Source: Planctomycetota bacterium
GTDB taxonomy: Bacteria > Planctomycetota > Planctomycetia > Gemmatales > Gemmataceae
Reading direction: 5' to 3'
NCBI GenBank assembly: GCA_003671255.1
Contig: QWPF01000003.1
Coordinates: forward strand, 1-64,000
Length of the DNA stretch: 64,000 bases
This document shows positions 8,399 through 16,973 of the stretch, in pieces (the first letter of the stretch is position 1; each line of letters opens with the position of its first letter). Position numbers and translations under genes: made by a program. The notes below the pieces were generated by a model that did not search any database, had not been told where the DNA came from, and saw only the letters and a program-made list of their open reading frames with translations.

Positions 8399-9451
8399 TT
8401 ACTTTGCAAGCTTGCTGCGTATTTCACCGATAGTTTTAAGCAGCCCTTTGAAAGGATCTGCAAACTTCCCCAAACCTTCAGACATCAAAGTTTCTTCCAG
8501 ATGCTTCATGTTAATCTTGGCATCAATATCATCCAAGATTGCCTTTGCAGGCATAACATCAACTTGCTTGGTGAAAGTCTGACCACTCTTCTGAGTCGCA
8601 TCATTCGTTTCAGGGGGATTCGTTTCGATATCCGAACCTGCAAACGCCGCTACATACTTGTATGGTGCATCAGAAGGCTTTTTAGTACCAGTGCTCGCAA
8701 AAATAATCTCTTGCTGCAATGGTAAATTTTTGTCAGCCCAGAACTTTTGGTTCATTGCACACAATCTTTTAGCGTTCACGATCCCCACCATGCCTTGAGC
8801 CTCAGCAGAAAGCGTAGGAGCATGTTGTTCGGTATAAACATCCAAACGGCTAACAAAAATACTATAAACCGATTTGAAGTTTTCGAGTGACTTACGACGC
8901 TGGGCACCGCGCCAAATTGCTGCTCTTGCTTCCAAGTATTGTCTCTCGGAAAAGATCAAAGTACAGTTCAGGGTAATACCAGCGGCACAAAGTTCTTCCA
9001 ATGCTGCCAAGCCACCGGGCGTTGCAGGAACCTTGATCATACGATTTTGGTGGCCTTTAGCCCACTTCTTACCAAGTTCGATGTAGTGAGCTGCTTTTTC
9101 TTGAACAGAAAACTTGCAGTCATTGTCTTCAAGCAGTGGATCCAATTCAAAACTTACATAACCATCATTACCTTTGGTGGAAGTCCAAACAGGAAGAAAA
9201 ACTTCTTGTGCTTGGGATACCAAAAGATCGGTCATTTTCCAAGCCAAGCCTGCATCATCAAGGCCTTCAGCAGCAAATTTGGTTATTTGATCATCAAAAC
9301 GATGTGTCCCCAATAATTTTGAAATGATGATTGGATTGGAAGTCGCACCTGTCGCGCCCATGGCACGATTCACTTTAACCAACTCTGGGTCGATGGAATC
9401 AAGCCAAAGTTTTGTGCCCGCAGTTATTAAAGATTGTAAAGGAGTACTCAT
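8399..9451 (-). CDS. tal: Transaldolase
   Basis: Transaldolase moves a dihydroxyacetone unit between sugar phosphates in the non-oxidative pentose phosphate pathway. The 350-residue product has the family signatures [13 protein letters not shown] near the N-terminus and [18 protein letters not shown], where Lys140 is the Schiff-base lysine. [15 protein letters not shown] and the late motif [20 protein letters not shown] also fit. It belongs to the larger transaldolase class rather than the ~220-residue MipB/TalC type. It is transcribed alone and ends at the terminator 8350-8382. Confidence 0.93.
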   Translation of the reverse strand: MSTPLQSLITAGTKLWLDSIDPELVKVNRAMGATGATSNPIIISKLLGTHRFDDQITKFAAEGLDDAGLAWKMTDLLVSQAQEVFLPVWTSTKGNDGYVSFELDPLLEDNDCKFSVQEKAAHYIELGKKWAKGHQNRMIKVPATPGGLAALEELCAAGITLNCTLIFSERQYLEARAAIWRGAQRRKSLENFKSVYSIFVSRLDVYTEQHAPTLSAEAQGMVGIVNAKRLCAMNQKFWADKNLPLQQEIIFASTGTKKPSDAPYKYVAAFAGSDIETNPPETNDATQKSGQTFTKQVDVMPAKAILDDIDAKINMKHLEETLMSEGLGKFADPFKGLLKTIGEIRSKLAK

Positions 9452-9621
9452 GCTATGCCCTCTGTAAAAATAAGTTATTCTTTTCTTCCAACATTTCCCA
9501 AACAGATATCTTAAGCATTTATACAGATTGTTGCTATTAGTTTTTCTAAAATTTAAGCTTATTCATCCAATATTTACATCTGTTTAGTCACATCAAGAGG
9601 AGAGAGAACAAAATTGGTGGG

Positions 9622-10308
9622 TCAAGGCACGGTTAACGATGCCCCATTATTAGCTTCATTTAAACCCAAAATGAAAGGCACCGCACTTTTCGCCCAAGTA
9701 TTTGCGGAGTGGTAACTCGAAGCGCCATCTCCAAATGCAGTTTTTAGCATATCGGTATTAATAATACCGGGGTTTAAAGGGATTGCAGCCATTCCTTTGG
9801 GCAATTCCTGCGCCAAGGCTTTAGTCAAACCTTCCACTGCATACTTCGTTGCACAATAAGGCGCAAAATTTCCAGAAACCGATCTACCCCAGGCAGAGCT
9901 TAGATTGACAATAATACCCTTTTTTGCAGCAATCATTGAAGGGACAAAAGAACGGATAACATTAGCAATTCCCTTGATATTTACATCGATTAAAAGGCTA
10001 AATTCTTTTTCGGAGATTTCCCATAAAGGAGCAGGTTTATTGATAAGTGCTGCATTATTGATCAGTAAATCAGGCAATCCATGCCCCAGCACAGATCTTG
10101 CCCAGCTCGCAACAGATTTTTCCTGCGTAACATCAACAACCGCAAATTTTCCTTGAGGCACCTTTTTTTGCAGTGCCTCCACATTCGCCTCTGATGTACC
10201 ACAACCATGAATCTCATGTCCAAGTTCAGCCATACCCAACACCAAAGCTTGCCCAAGGCCTCTTGTTGCTCCTGTAATCACAATTCTGAGTTTATCTTTT
10301 ACACTCAT
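9622..10308 (-). CDS. Short-chain dehydrogenase/reductase
   Basis: A classical SDR of 228 residues. The Rossmann cofactor motif TGATRGLG is at residues 12-19, NNAA at about 84-87, and the catalytic set is Ser137/138, Tyr151 and Lys155 (YCATK). The substrate is unknown. The start at 10308 is preferred because AAGGGA lies seven bases upstream; a start at 10350 would overlap the previous gene. It follows the D-2-hydroxyacid dehydrogenase gene by 13 bp, so the two are probably one operon. Confidence 0.88.
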   Translation of the reverse strand: MSVKDKLRIVITGATRGLGQALVLGMAELGHEIHGCGTSEANVEALQKKVPQGKFAVVDVTQEKSVASWARSVLGHGLPDLLINNAALINKPAPLWEISEKEFSLLIDVNIKGIANVIRSFVPSMIAAKKGIIVNLSSAWGRSVSGNFAPYCATKYAVEGLTKALAQELPKGMAAIPLNPGIINTDMLKTAFGDGASSYHSANTWAKSAVPFILGLNEANNGASLTVP

Positions 10309-10321
10309 CGGAATTCCCTTT

Positions 10322-11326
10322 TTAAAACCAGCGCGATTTATCAACTCCATTTAACAACGGTAACTGATTCAGAAACCTCTGCAAATTTTCCACAAGAAAT
10401 GCCAGATGCCTCGAAGCTATGGGCGGAGCATACCCCGCAACATGCGGAGTCAGAATCACTTTATCGCTCATTTTCCATAAAGGATGCGTTTCAGGCAGCG
10501 GTTCAATTTCAAAAACATCTAACCCCGCACCTGCAATCAAACCCTGTTCTAAAGCTTTTACAAGATCATCGAGCACAACAATGGCGCCTCTGCCTATGTT
10601 GATCAAAACTGCATCATGTTTCATCTTCTGGATTAAATCTAAGTTGAAAAGTTTTTCGGTAAGCGGTGTGTGAGGGGCAGCGATCACAACATAATCAGAG
10701 GATTTGAGAAATTCATCCAATCGTTCCATGGGCCAAGGTTGCGGAATTTCTTTTGAGGGTTCCAAGCAAAAAGGATCAAGCCCTATGCAACGCATATTAA
10801 ATGCAGCACCTCGCTTGGCAACTTCTTTTCCAATGCCCCCTAAGCCAAACACCCCGAGGGTCTTTTCGCTTAAGACTTGATGTTTAAGATCGATGGAATT
10901 AGTGACACCCGGGCCACTGGCAAAATCAACCCTGCCTTTCTCGCCCCCAAGAGGAGCCCATCTTCCCTCCACTTGCTGCATTACATATCTGTGCAGGTTT
11001 CTTGAAAAACTTAGCACCATGCCCATCGCATGATCTGCAACCACATCAGAAAAAATCCCCCGCATGTTCGTCAACACTGATGGATGTTTGATAAGATCGG
11101 GAAAAACATAATGTTCCAAACTGGCAGTCATCGACTGCACCCACTTGAGTTTGCCTGCCTTCCCTAGCAATTCGGGCGTGATTTTCCCTATAAATCCATC
11201 GGCATCAACAATTGCATCCATTGCGTCTTTTAACGAGTTGGCGTTAACCACTTCGTGAGGATCTGCAATTGCTTTAAATTTAGAAGCACGCTGTGCTTCA
11301 ACAGTCGGAAAGAGTACAATTTTCAT
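10322..11326 (-). CDS. D-2-hydroxyacid dehydrogenase (NAD-binding)
   Basis: This 334-residue protein belongs to the D-isomer-specific 2-hydroxyacid dehydrogenase family, which reduces 2-oxoacids with NAD(P)H. The nucleotide motif is GVFGLGGIGKEVAKRG. The usual catalytic landmarks follow in order: INIGRGAIV (catalytic Arg), LDVFEIEPLPETHPLW (Glu) and VILTPHVAGYAPP (His). The start at 11326 (MKIVLFPTVEA) fits the family N-terminus; a longer frame from 11383 would run into the upstream gene. The neighbours do not reveal a substrate. Confidence 0.9.
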   Translation of the reverse strand: MKIVLFPTVEAQRASKFKAIADPHEVVNANSLKDAMDAIVDADGFIGKITPELLGKAGKLKWVQSMTASLEHYVFPDLIKHPSVLTNMRGIFSDVVADHAMGMVLSFSRNLHRYVMQQVEGRWAPLGGEKGRVDFASGPGVTNSIDLKHQVLSEKTLGVFGLGGIGKEVAKRGAAFNMRCIGLDPFCLEPSKEIPQPWPMERLDEFLKSSDYVVIAAPHTPLTEKLFNLDLIQKMKHDAVLINIGRGAIVVLDDLVKALEQGLIAGAGLDVFEIEPLPETHPLWKMSDKVILTPHVAGYAPPIASRHLAFLVENLQRFLNQLPLLNGVDKSRWF

Positions 11327-11343
11327 TTTTACCGCATTCGAAT

Positions 11344-12108
11344 TCAAGCTGATTTTCGCGACATTGGCATCTCTTGCAAACAACTTGCATCGGTACCAAT
11401 CAAGATGGGATTATCATACATTTCGAAGGCGCTGTCGAGGGGTTTCGAATAACAAGCCACCGTTTTTATCATGAAGTAATAATGCATTAAGCTTCCTATG
11501 ATTACTACCATGTGAAAAACTTCATGCGGGCCTACCAAACCAGGAATGATCACGGGTTGATGGGCCAAATTAAATGCCGCTCCCAAACTATAGATGATCC
11601 CACCCATTATGAAAGGCCGGGCTTTTCTCTCTGTTAGCTTCTTCAACAATTGAAAATAAAGCAATAGCCCCATCCAACCCAACATGAGATAGACCGTGGT
11701 TCGCACATAAAGGGGCATCGTGGTACCACTTACAATAACGGTTATTCCTGCACAGGAAAAAAACCACATGCTGGATAGGAACATGAAGCGCCATCGCTTT
11801 TCCATGAACACTAATGCTATTGGAGTACAAGTACCTGCGATGAATAAAAAGATGCAAACATGATCGAGCGATCTACATGCTTCAATAATTCTTTCTGAAC
11901 CCCAGACGGAATGAAATAAACAACTGCTTGCAAAACACGCAAGCATACTCAAACCATAGATAAGCAAACCAAGAGTTTTAAGTTTATCCTTGCGGGTTCG
12001 CCTCATCAGCAATACCAATGCGGGGATGCAAAAAAGCACCCAGGCACCATGGGTCATGGCGCTGACAGGCTCTCGAATTGGTATTCCATCAATCATCCGA
12101 ACACCCAT
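11344..12108 (-). CDS. Hemolysin III/PAQR-family membrane protein
   Basis: A seven-helix membrane protein of about 254 residues in the HlyIII/YqfA (PAQR) family. Conserved metal-site positions are visible: SSCLFHS (Ser/His), SLDHVCIFLFIAGTCTP (Asp/His) and GPHEVFHMVV (two His). These residues bind zinc in PAQR receptors and fit a hydrolase-like function, but the bacterial physiological role is unclear. Three in-frame starts (12114, 12108, 12096) cannot be separated by ribosome binding sites. It is the first gene of a minus-strand run with the dehydrogenase and SDR genes. Confidence 0.85.
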   Translation of the reverse strand: MGVRMIDGIPIREPVSAMTHGAWVLFCIPALVLLMRRTRKDKLKTLGLLIYGLSMLACFASSCLFHSVWGSERIIEACRSLDHVCIFLFIAGTCTPIALVFMEKRWRFMFLSSMWFFSCAGITVIVSGTTMPLYVRTTVYLMLGWMGLLLYFQLLKKLTERKARPFIMGGIIYSLGAAFNLAHQPVIIPGLVGPHEVFHMVVIIGSLMHYYFMIKTVACYSKPLDSAFEMYDNPILIGTDASCLQEMPMSRKSA

Positions 12109-12318
12109 AACCAAGCAAATTTTCTAAAATGATGCCTAACGCTCACATCAATGGATCGACCCTGCTTCCAGCAAACTTTATGCAAATAAGCTTCAAATCA
12201 GATGAATTCAATACCTCTGAATCCAGTTAACCGTTAAATTTTAAAGAATAGAGCGATTTCTACTGCTAAATCGTTAAATAAGTCTATAAGTGAAGCATCA
12301 ATTTGAGGGTTTATTGCA

Positions 12319-14169
12319 ATGAGCTATCGAAATTTGAGGCAGTGCGTCACGGATCTTGAAAAACACAAGCACTTGATTCGTATCGATATTGAAGTTGATC
12401 CCCATTTGGAAGCAGCGGCTATCCATCGCAGAGTCTTTCAGGCAAATGGCCCTGCTATTTTCTTTACTAATGTCAAAAACTCAAAATTCCCCATGGTGAG
12501 TAATCTCTTTGGGAACATCGCCCGGGCAAAGTTCATATTCAGGCATCAACTTGCCACGGTGGAAGCCATGGTTGCCTGCAAGGCTTACCCCGAAAAAGTG
12601 CTTAAAACACCTCTGCGATGGCCTAAAGTGCTGTCTGGTTTATGGAACTCGCTTCCTCGAATTGTGCGAAGAGCCCCTTTGCTGGAAAATCAGACTCTTA
12701 TTTCAAAACTGCCTCAATTAGTTTGCTGGCCTAAGGATGGGGGGGCTTTTGTCACCCTACCTCAAGTGCACACCGAAGATGTGGACAGCCCGGGTTGGAG
12801 GTTTTCCAACATTGGTATGTATCGCATCCAACTATCAGGTAACCAATACAAAACCGATGAAGAAGTTGGATTGCACTACCAATTACATCGAGGCATTGGC
12901 GTTCATCACAGCAAGGCCATCAACAAGAACAAACCCTTCCGCGTTGCGATTTCTGTGGGGGGCCCGCCCAGCCTTGCGGTTGCTGCTGTTATGCCTTTAC
13001 CCGAAGGAATGCCTGAAATATGTTTTGCGGGCGCTCTTGGCGGCAGGCGAATGGACTTGGTTAAATTTCCAATGCCCTCCCCCGATATTCGACCCATGCT
13101 ACTTCCTGCTGAAGCTGATTTTTGCATCGTTGGCGTTGTTGATCCGACCAGACTTTTGCCTGAAGGGCCGTTTGGAGACCATCTCGGATATTACAGCCTT
13201 GCGCATGATTTCCCGGTTATGAAAGTTGAGGCGGTATACCACAGAACCAATGCGATCTGGCCTTTCACCGTGGTGGGCAGACCGCCACAAGAAGACACAG
13301 CCTTTGGCGACTTGATCCACGAATTGACCGGCCCCATTCTTCCCACGGTCATCCCGGGCATCCATGCTGTCAATGCAGTCGATGCAGCAGGGGTTCATCC
13401 TTTATTGTTGGCCATTGGCAGCGAACGATACACCCCATACAACGCTCTCGTAAGGCCCCAAGAGTTGCTGACCGCAGCCAACGCAATATTAGGCCAAGGG
13501 CAACTCTCTCTTGCCAAATTTCTACTGATCATCGCAAAGGAAGACAACCCTGAATTAGACATTAAAGATATCCCATTATTTTTCAGACATCTACTCGAGC
13601 GCATTGACTTCTCCAACGACCTTCATTTTCACACACGCACTACCATCGACACGCTTGATTACAGCGGCAGTGGTTTAAACCTCGGATCTAAAGTGGTATT
13701 TGCTGCTGCGGGCCCGGTGCGAAGAACGCTTCCCACAACCATCCCCGAAAAGCTTAATCTGCCCAATGGTTTTGATGCACCGAGGGTTTGTCTGCCCGGT
13801 ATTCTCGCAATCAAATCTCCACCCTTTCAATCTCCACAAAACCAAGATGCCTTGTATTTCTGTGATGCATTTAATCCCAGCGATACCATCAACCAATTCC
13901 CAATGATTCTTCTTGTCGACGACAGTGACTTCGTAAGTGCATGCGAGAGAAATTTTCTGTGGACGGTCTTCACCAAAACAAATCCCGCCAAGGATATTCA
14001 TGGCATAGCTTCGGTCATTAACGACAAGCATTGGGGCTGCATAGGTTCTTTGGTGATAGATGCAAGAAGCAAACCGCACCATGCCCCTGCTTTAGTCGAA
14101 AATCCTGCAGTGGAAAGGGCGGTAGATGCTTTGGGCGCAAGAGGCGGACCCCTTCACGGAATCATCTAA
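12319..14169 (+). CDS. UbiD-family prenyl-FMN-dependent decarboxylase
   Basis: UbiD-type enzymes (de)carboxylate unsaturated or aromatic acids with prenylated FMN. The family landmarks are SNIGMYRIQL with GLHYQLHRGIGVHH (prFMN and metal binding), AISVGGPPSLAVAAVMPLPE, ALGG, LPEGPFGDHLGYYS, and GRPPQEDTAFGDLIHELTGP, which carries the acidic residues of the active site. At 616 residues it is about 120 longer than E. coli UbiD. The extra length is a C-terminal domain (after ~500) ending ALGARGGPLHGII. No ubiX flavin prenyltransferase gene lies nearby. The substrate is not deducible. Confidence 0.88.
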   Translation: MSYRNLRQCVTDLEKHKHLIRIDIEVDPHLEAAAIHRRVFQANGPAIFFTNVKNSKFPMVSNLFGNIARAKFIFRHQLATVEAMVACKAYPEKVLKTPLRWPKVLSGLWNSLPRIVRRAPLLENQTLISKLPQLVCWPKDGGAFVTLPQVHTEDVDSPGWRFSNIGMYRIQLSGNQYKTDEEVGLHYQLHRGIGVHHSKAINKNKPFRVAISVGGPPSLAVAAVMPLPEGMPEICFAGALGGRRMDLVKFPMPSPDIRPMLLPAEADFCIVGVVDPTRLLPEGPFGDHLGYYSLAHDFPVMKVEAVYHRTNAIWPFTVVGRPPQEDTAFGDLIHELTGPILPTVIPGIHAVNAVDAAGVHPLLLAIGSERYTPYNALVRPQELLTAANAILGQGQLSLAKFLLIIAKEDNPELDIKDIPLFFRHLLERIDFSNDLHFHTRTTIDTLDYSGSGLNLGSKVVFAAAGPVRRTLPTTIPEKLNLPNGFDAPRVCLPGILAIKSPPFQSPQNQDALYFCDAFNPSDTINQFPMILLVDDSDFVSACERNFLWTVFTKTNPAKDIHGIASVINDKHWGCIGSLVIDARSKPHHAPALVENPAVERAVDALGARGGPLHGII

Positions 14170-14179
14170 ACAACCACAC

Positions 14180-15280
14180 TTATGGGGCCTTAGGCATTGG
14201 TTTTGGAGTAACACCTTTGATTGATTCCAAGGCATTTGCCGCGGCTTGCTTGACTGGTGCGTACACATCTTTTTTTGCTACCAGTTTCGTCAGGGGATCT
14301 CTTGCTTCTCTTGCCTCCACATTAAGGCTTCCAAGTGTTAGGCAAGCGTTAAAAACCACCCAGTTGTCTTTATCTTCAAGAAGATCAATCAAATCGGGGA
14401 CAGTGGGTTTTGCTAGAGCCCCTATCACCGAGATTGCACGCATGGCTTCCAACTTTACCTGCAGATCACCTTGTTTAAGCATACGGCTTAGAAACTGAAC
14501 ATGGGTTGCAGCACTTAACACATCTTGATTTGCCAAGCCCACCTTGGCCCAAATCGCAAAGATCTTGTCGCTGCCATTGGCTAACTCGGTCAAGGCTTTG
14601 TCTACCCCCGCAGACACCATAGCGTTATTTGGTTTACCTAGAAGCGCAATTGCTGTTATGGCTGCATATCGCACAGGAATAGCAGGATCTTTCAAGGCAA
14701 TTAAAGCCGCTGTTACCGCTTTGACATCTGGCCCTGTTGTTTTATCTATGCCAAATTTTACAAGGGCGATCAAAGCGATCCTCCGCACTTCATAAGCATT
14801 TGGATATTTTGACGCATCGACCAGAGCTGCGATGGTTCTTCTGGCATCTACAGGATCAAATCTTTGCAGGGCATTAATTGCAAGATAACGCACCTGAGCT
14901 TGCGGGTCTTCTTGGGCTCTTTTTGCAAGAGCATCAACCGTTCTGGGAATATCTTTGTCTAAAATTTCTAGTACGCTTAGCGCCATCACCGCTTTTACCC
15001 GCACTCCTGCATCGGGATCTAGGCAGCGATCAATGACGGCAGGAATCGCTTCCGAAGTGGAGGAACCATAATTAGGGATTGCACTAAGTGCAAAATCGCG
15101 CACGCTTGGGTCTTTATCTTTTAGATCAATAATCCAAGATTTCAGCGATTTAATCGGGATTTTTGGGGCAATATCTTTCTTTTCCCCACCCTCTTTCTTT
15201 TCTCCACCCTCTTGAGCCCATGATGATAAGCCTATGATCGTGAACACTAATAACGATATATTCCAAATTCCTATTCGCAT
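14180..15280 (-). CDS. Secreted HEAT-repeat protein
   Basis: The 366-residue product starts with a Sec signal peptide (MRIGIWNISLLVFTIIGLSS, likely cut after SWA) and a short lysine/glutamate-rich linker. The rest is a solenoid of about eight HEAT-like repeats with recurrent (P)xVRxxAxxAL patterns: DKDPSVRDFALSAIPNYG, DAGVRVKAVMALSVL, DPQAQVRYLAINALQRF, DPAIPVRYAAITAIALL. It is presumably an extracytoplasmic binding scaffold. GGGGGA precedes the ATG. The stop lies 11 bp from the convergent ubiD-like gene. Confidence 0.85.
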   Translation of the reverse strand: MRIGIWNISLLVFTIIGLSSWAQEGGEKKEGGEKKDIAPKIPIKSLKSWIIDLKDKDPSVRDFALSAIPNYGSSTSEAIPAVIDRCLDPDAGVRVKAVMALSVLEILDKDIPRTVDALAKRAQEDPQAQVRYLAINALQRFDPVDARRTIAALVDASKYPNAYEVRRIALIALVKFGIDKTTGPDVKAVTAALIALKDPAIPVRYAAITAIALLGKPNNAMVSAGVDKALTELANGSDKIFAIWAKVGLANQDVLSAATHVQFLSRMLKQGDLQVKLEAMRAISVIGALAKPTVPDLIDLLEDKDNWVVFNACLTLGSLNVEAREARDPLTKLVAKKDVYAPVKQAAANALESIKGVTPKPMPKAP

Positions 15281-15435
15281 GACTATCCCCCTGAAACTTT
15301 AGGGCTGACTAAATATAGAACAAGGATTCACAATACTTTTGCGCATAGCAAGACCGCTTTTCAGATATCTTACTTGCAGAATTGGTTTTTTATTGCCAAT
15401 ATAGGTGGAGTTAATCCTTCCAAAAGGTTTTTGAC

Positions 15436-16935
15436 ATGCCACATAATTTTCTGGTAGAACCCGAATTGAACATGAAACCACTCCTCCGAATAGCTTTGAC
15501 ATTCCTTGCCTTGATTCTGCCACAAAGCATAATTGCTGCAGAAGATAAAGTCAAAACAAACACCCTCACAAGTTATTTTAAAGATATCAGGCCGATTTTT
15601 CAGCAAAACTGCCAAGGCTGCCATCAACCCGCTAAAGTGCAAGGTAGCTATATGATGATCGACTTTCCTTCCTTATTTTTGAAAGGAGACCGGGATAAAA
15701 TTCAAATCTTTCCTGGGGACCCTCTAAAAAGTAACATTTATCAGGTAATGATTGCCCATGCAGACCAAAAAGCTGAAATGCCCAAAGGTAAAGACCCTCT
15801 AACCAAAGATCAAACCGAACTCGTTCGCAAATGGATATTAGAGGGCGCCAAAGACGATTCACCCAAATCCGCCAAGAAACTTGTCGATCCCGAACACCCC
15901 CCTATCTATTCCCTGCCCCCCGTGATTACTTCGATCGATTTCTCTCCCGATGGGCAACTTCTTGCTGTTTCTGGTTATCACGAAATCATATTGCACAAGG
16001 CTGATGGTACTGAAATCGTTGGCAGACTAATTGGCCTTGCAGAACGAATCGAATCCCTTGCGTTTTCACCCGATGGGAAGCAAATTGCAGCGGCTGCTGG
16101 CTCGCCTGGCCGTTTTGGGGAAATCCAAATCTGGGATGTTGCCAAGAAAAAACTCACCCTTTCTGTCCCTTCAACTTTCGACACCCTTTATGGAGTGAGT
16201 TGGTCTCCCGATGGCTCTAAAATCGCCTATGGATGGGCGGATAACTCCGTTCGAGCAATCGAATCTACCACAGGCAAACAAATACTTTATCAAGGTGCGC
16301 ATACCGATTGGGTGTTGGGCACTGCTTTTTCCCGCGATGGCCTTTTTCTTGCTTCCATCAGCAGAGATCGCTCCATGAAACTTACCGAAATTGCAACCCA
16401 GCGCTTTATTGACAACATTACCAGCATTACACCAGGTGCACTTAAAGGCGGACTTCAAACTGTCTCCGTCCGGCCTCGTAAAGATAAAACCATGGTCAAA
16501 GGTGCTGAGGGAACCGATGCTGCAGAAAAAGTTTATGAAGAGCTACTTATTGGTGGATCAGATGGCATTCCAAGGCTATACAAAATGCACCGGGTTACCA
16601 AGCGCGTCATAGGGGATGATGCCAACAAAGTGCGTGAGTATGAAGCCATTGCAGGCAGGATTTATGCCACATGCTTTGATAAAAGTGGCGCTTTATTTGC
16701 AGCAGGAAGCAGCTTGGATGGAAAAGGGTTTATTAAAATCTATCAAACGGAAGATGGTAAAGTGGTTACCCGGATTGAAACCGGGCTAAACCCCATCTAT
16801 TCCTTAGCTTTCACCCCCGATGGTTCAAAAATCGCAACCGCAGGTTTTGATGGAACCGTTAAATTGTTCAAGGTTCCGACAGGTGAAAAAGAAAAAGAAT
16901 TCGTTCCCGTACCAATTACAGTTAGTAAAAACTAA
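15436..16935 (+). CDS. PSCyt1-type cytochrome c / WD40-repeat secreted protein
   Basis: This protein of up to 499 residues is of a planctomycete-specific type. A hydrophobic signal region (MKPLLRIALTFLALIL, from residue 13) leads into a PSCyt1-type domain with heme motif CQGCH (FQQNCQGCHQPAKVQGSY) and the usual end ELVRKWILEGAKDD. From about residue 155 there are WD40-like blades with SxDGxxLA motifs (DFSPDGQLLAVSGY, AFSPDGKQIAAAAG, SWSPDGSKIAYGWA, AFTPDGSKIATAGFDG). AAGG upstream of 15436 favours that start, but the signal peptide would be more normal from 15472. It precedes and is probably co-transcribed with the DUF1549/DUF1553 gene. Confidence 0.88.
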   Translation: MPHNFLVEPELNMKPLLRIALTFLALILPQSIIAAEDKVKTNTLTSYFKDIRPIFQQNCQGCHQPAKVQGSYMMIDFPSLFLKGDRDKIQIFPGDPLKSNIYQVMIAHADQKAEMPKGKDPLTKDQTELVRKWILEGAKDDSPKSAKKLVDPEHPPIYSLPPVITSIDFSPDGQLLAVSGYHEIILHKADGTEIVGRLIGLAERIESLAFSPDGKQIAAAAGSPGRFGEIQIWDVAKKKLTLSVPSTFDTLYGVSWSPDGSKIAYGWADNSVRAIESTTGKQILYQGAHTDWVLGTAFSRDGLFLASISRDRSMKLTEIATQRFIDNITSITPGALKGGLQTVSVRPRKDKTMVKGAEGTDAAEKVYEELLIGGSDGIPRLYKMHRVTKRVIGDDANKVREYEAIAGRIYATCFDKSGALFAAGSSLDGKGFIKIYQTEDGKVVTRIETGLNPIYSLAFTPDGSKIATAGFDGTVKLFKVPTGEKEKEFVPVPITVSKN

Positions 16936-16973
16936 AACACACACACCAAGCCTGTTTTCAGGAGATTGTAAAT

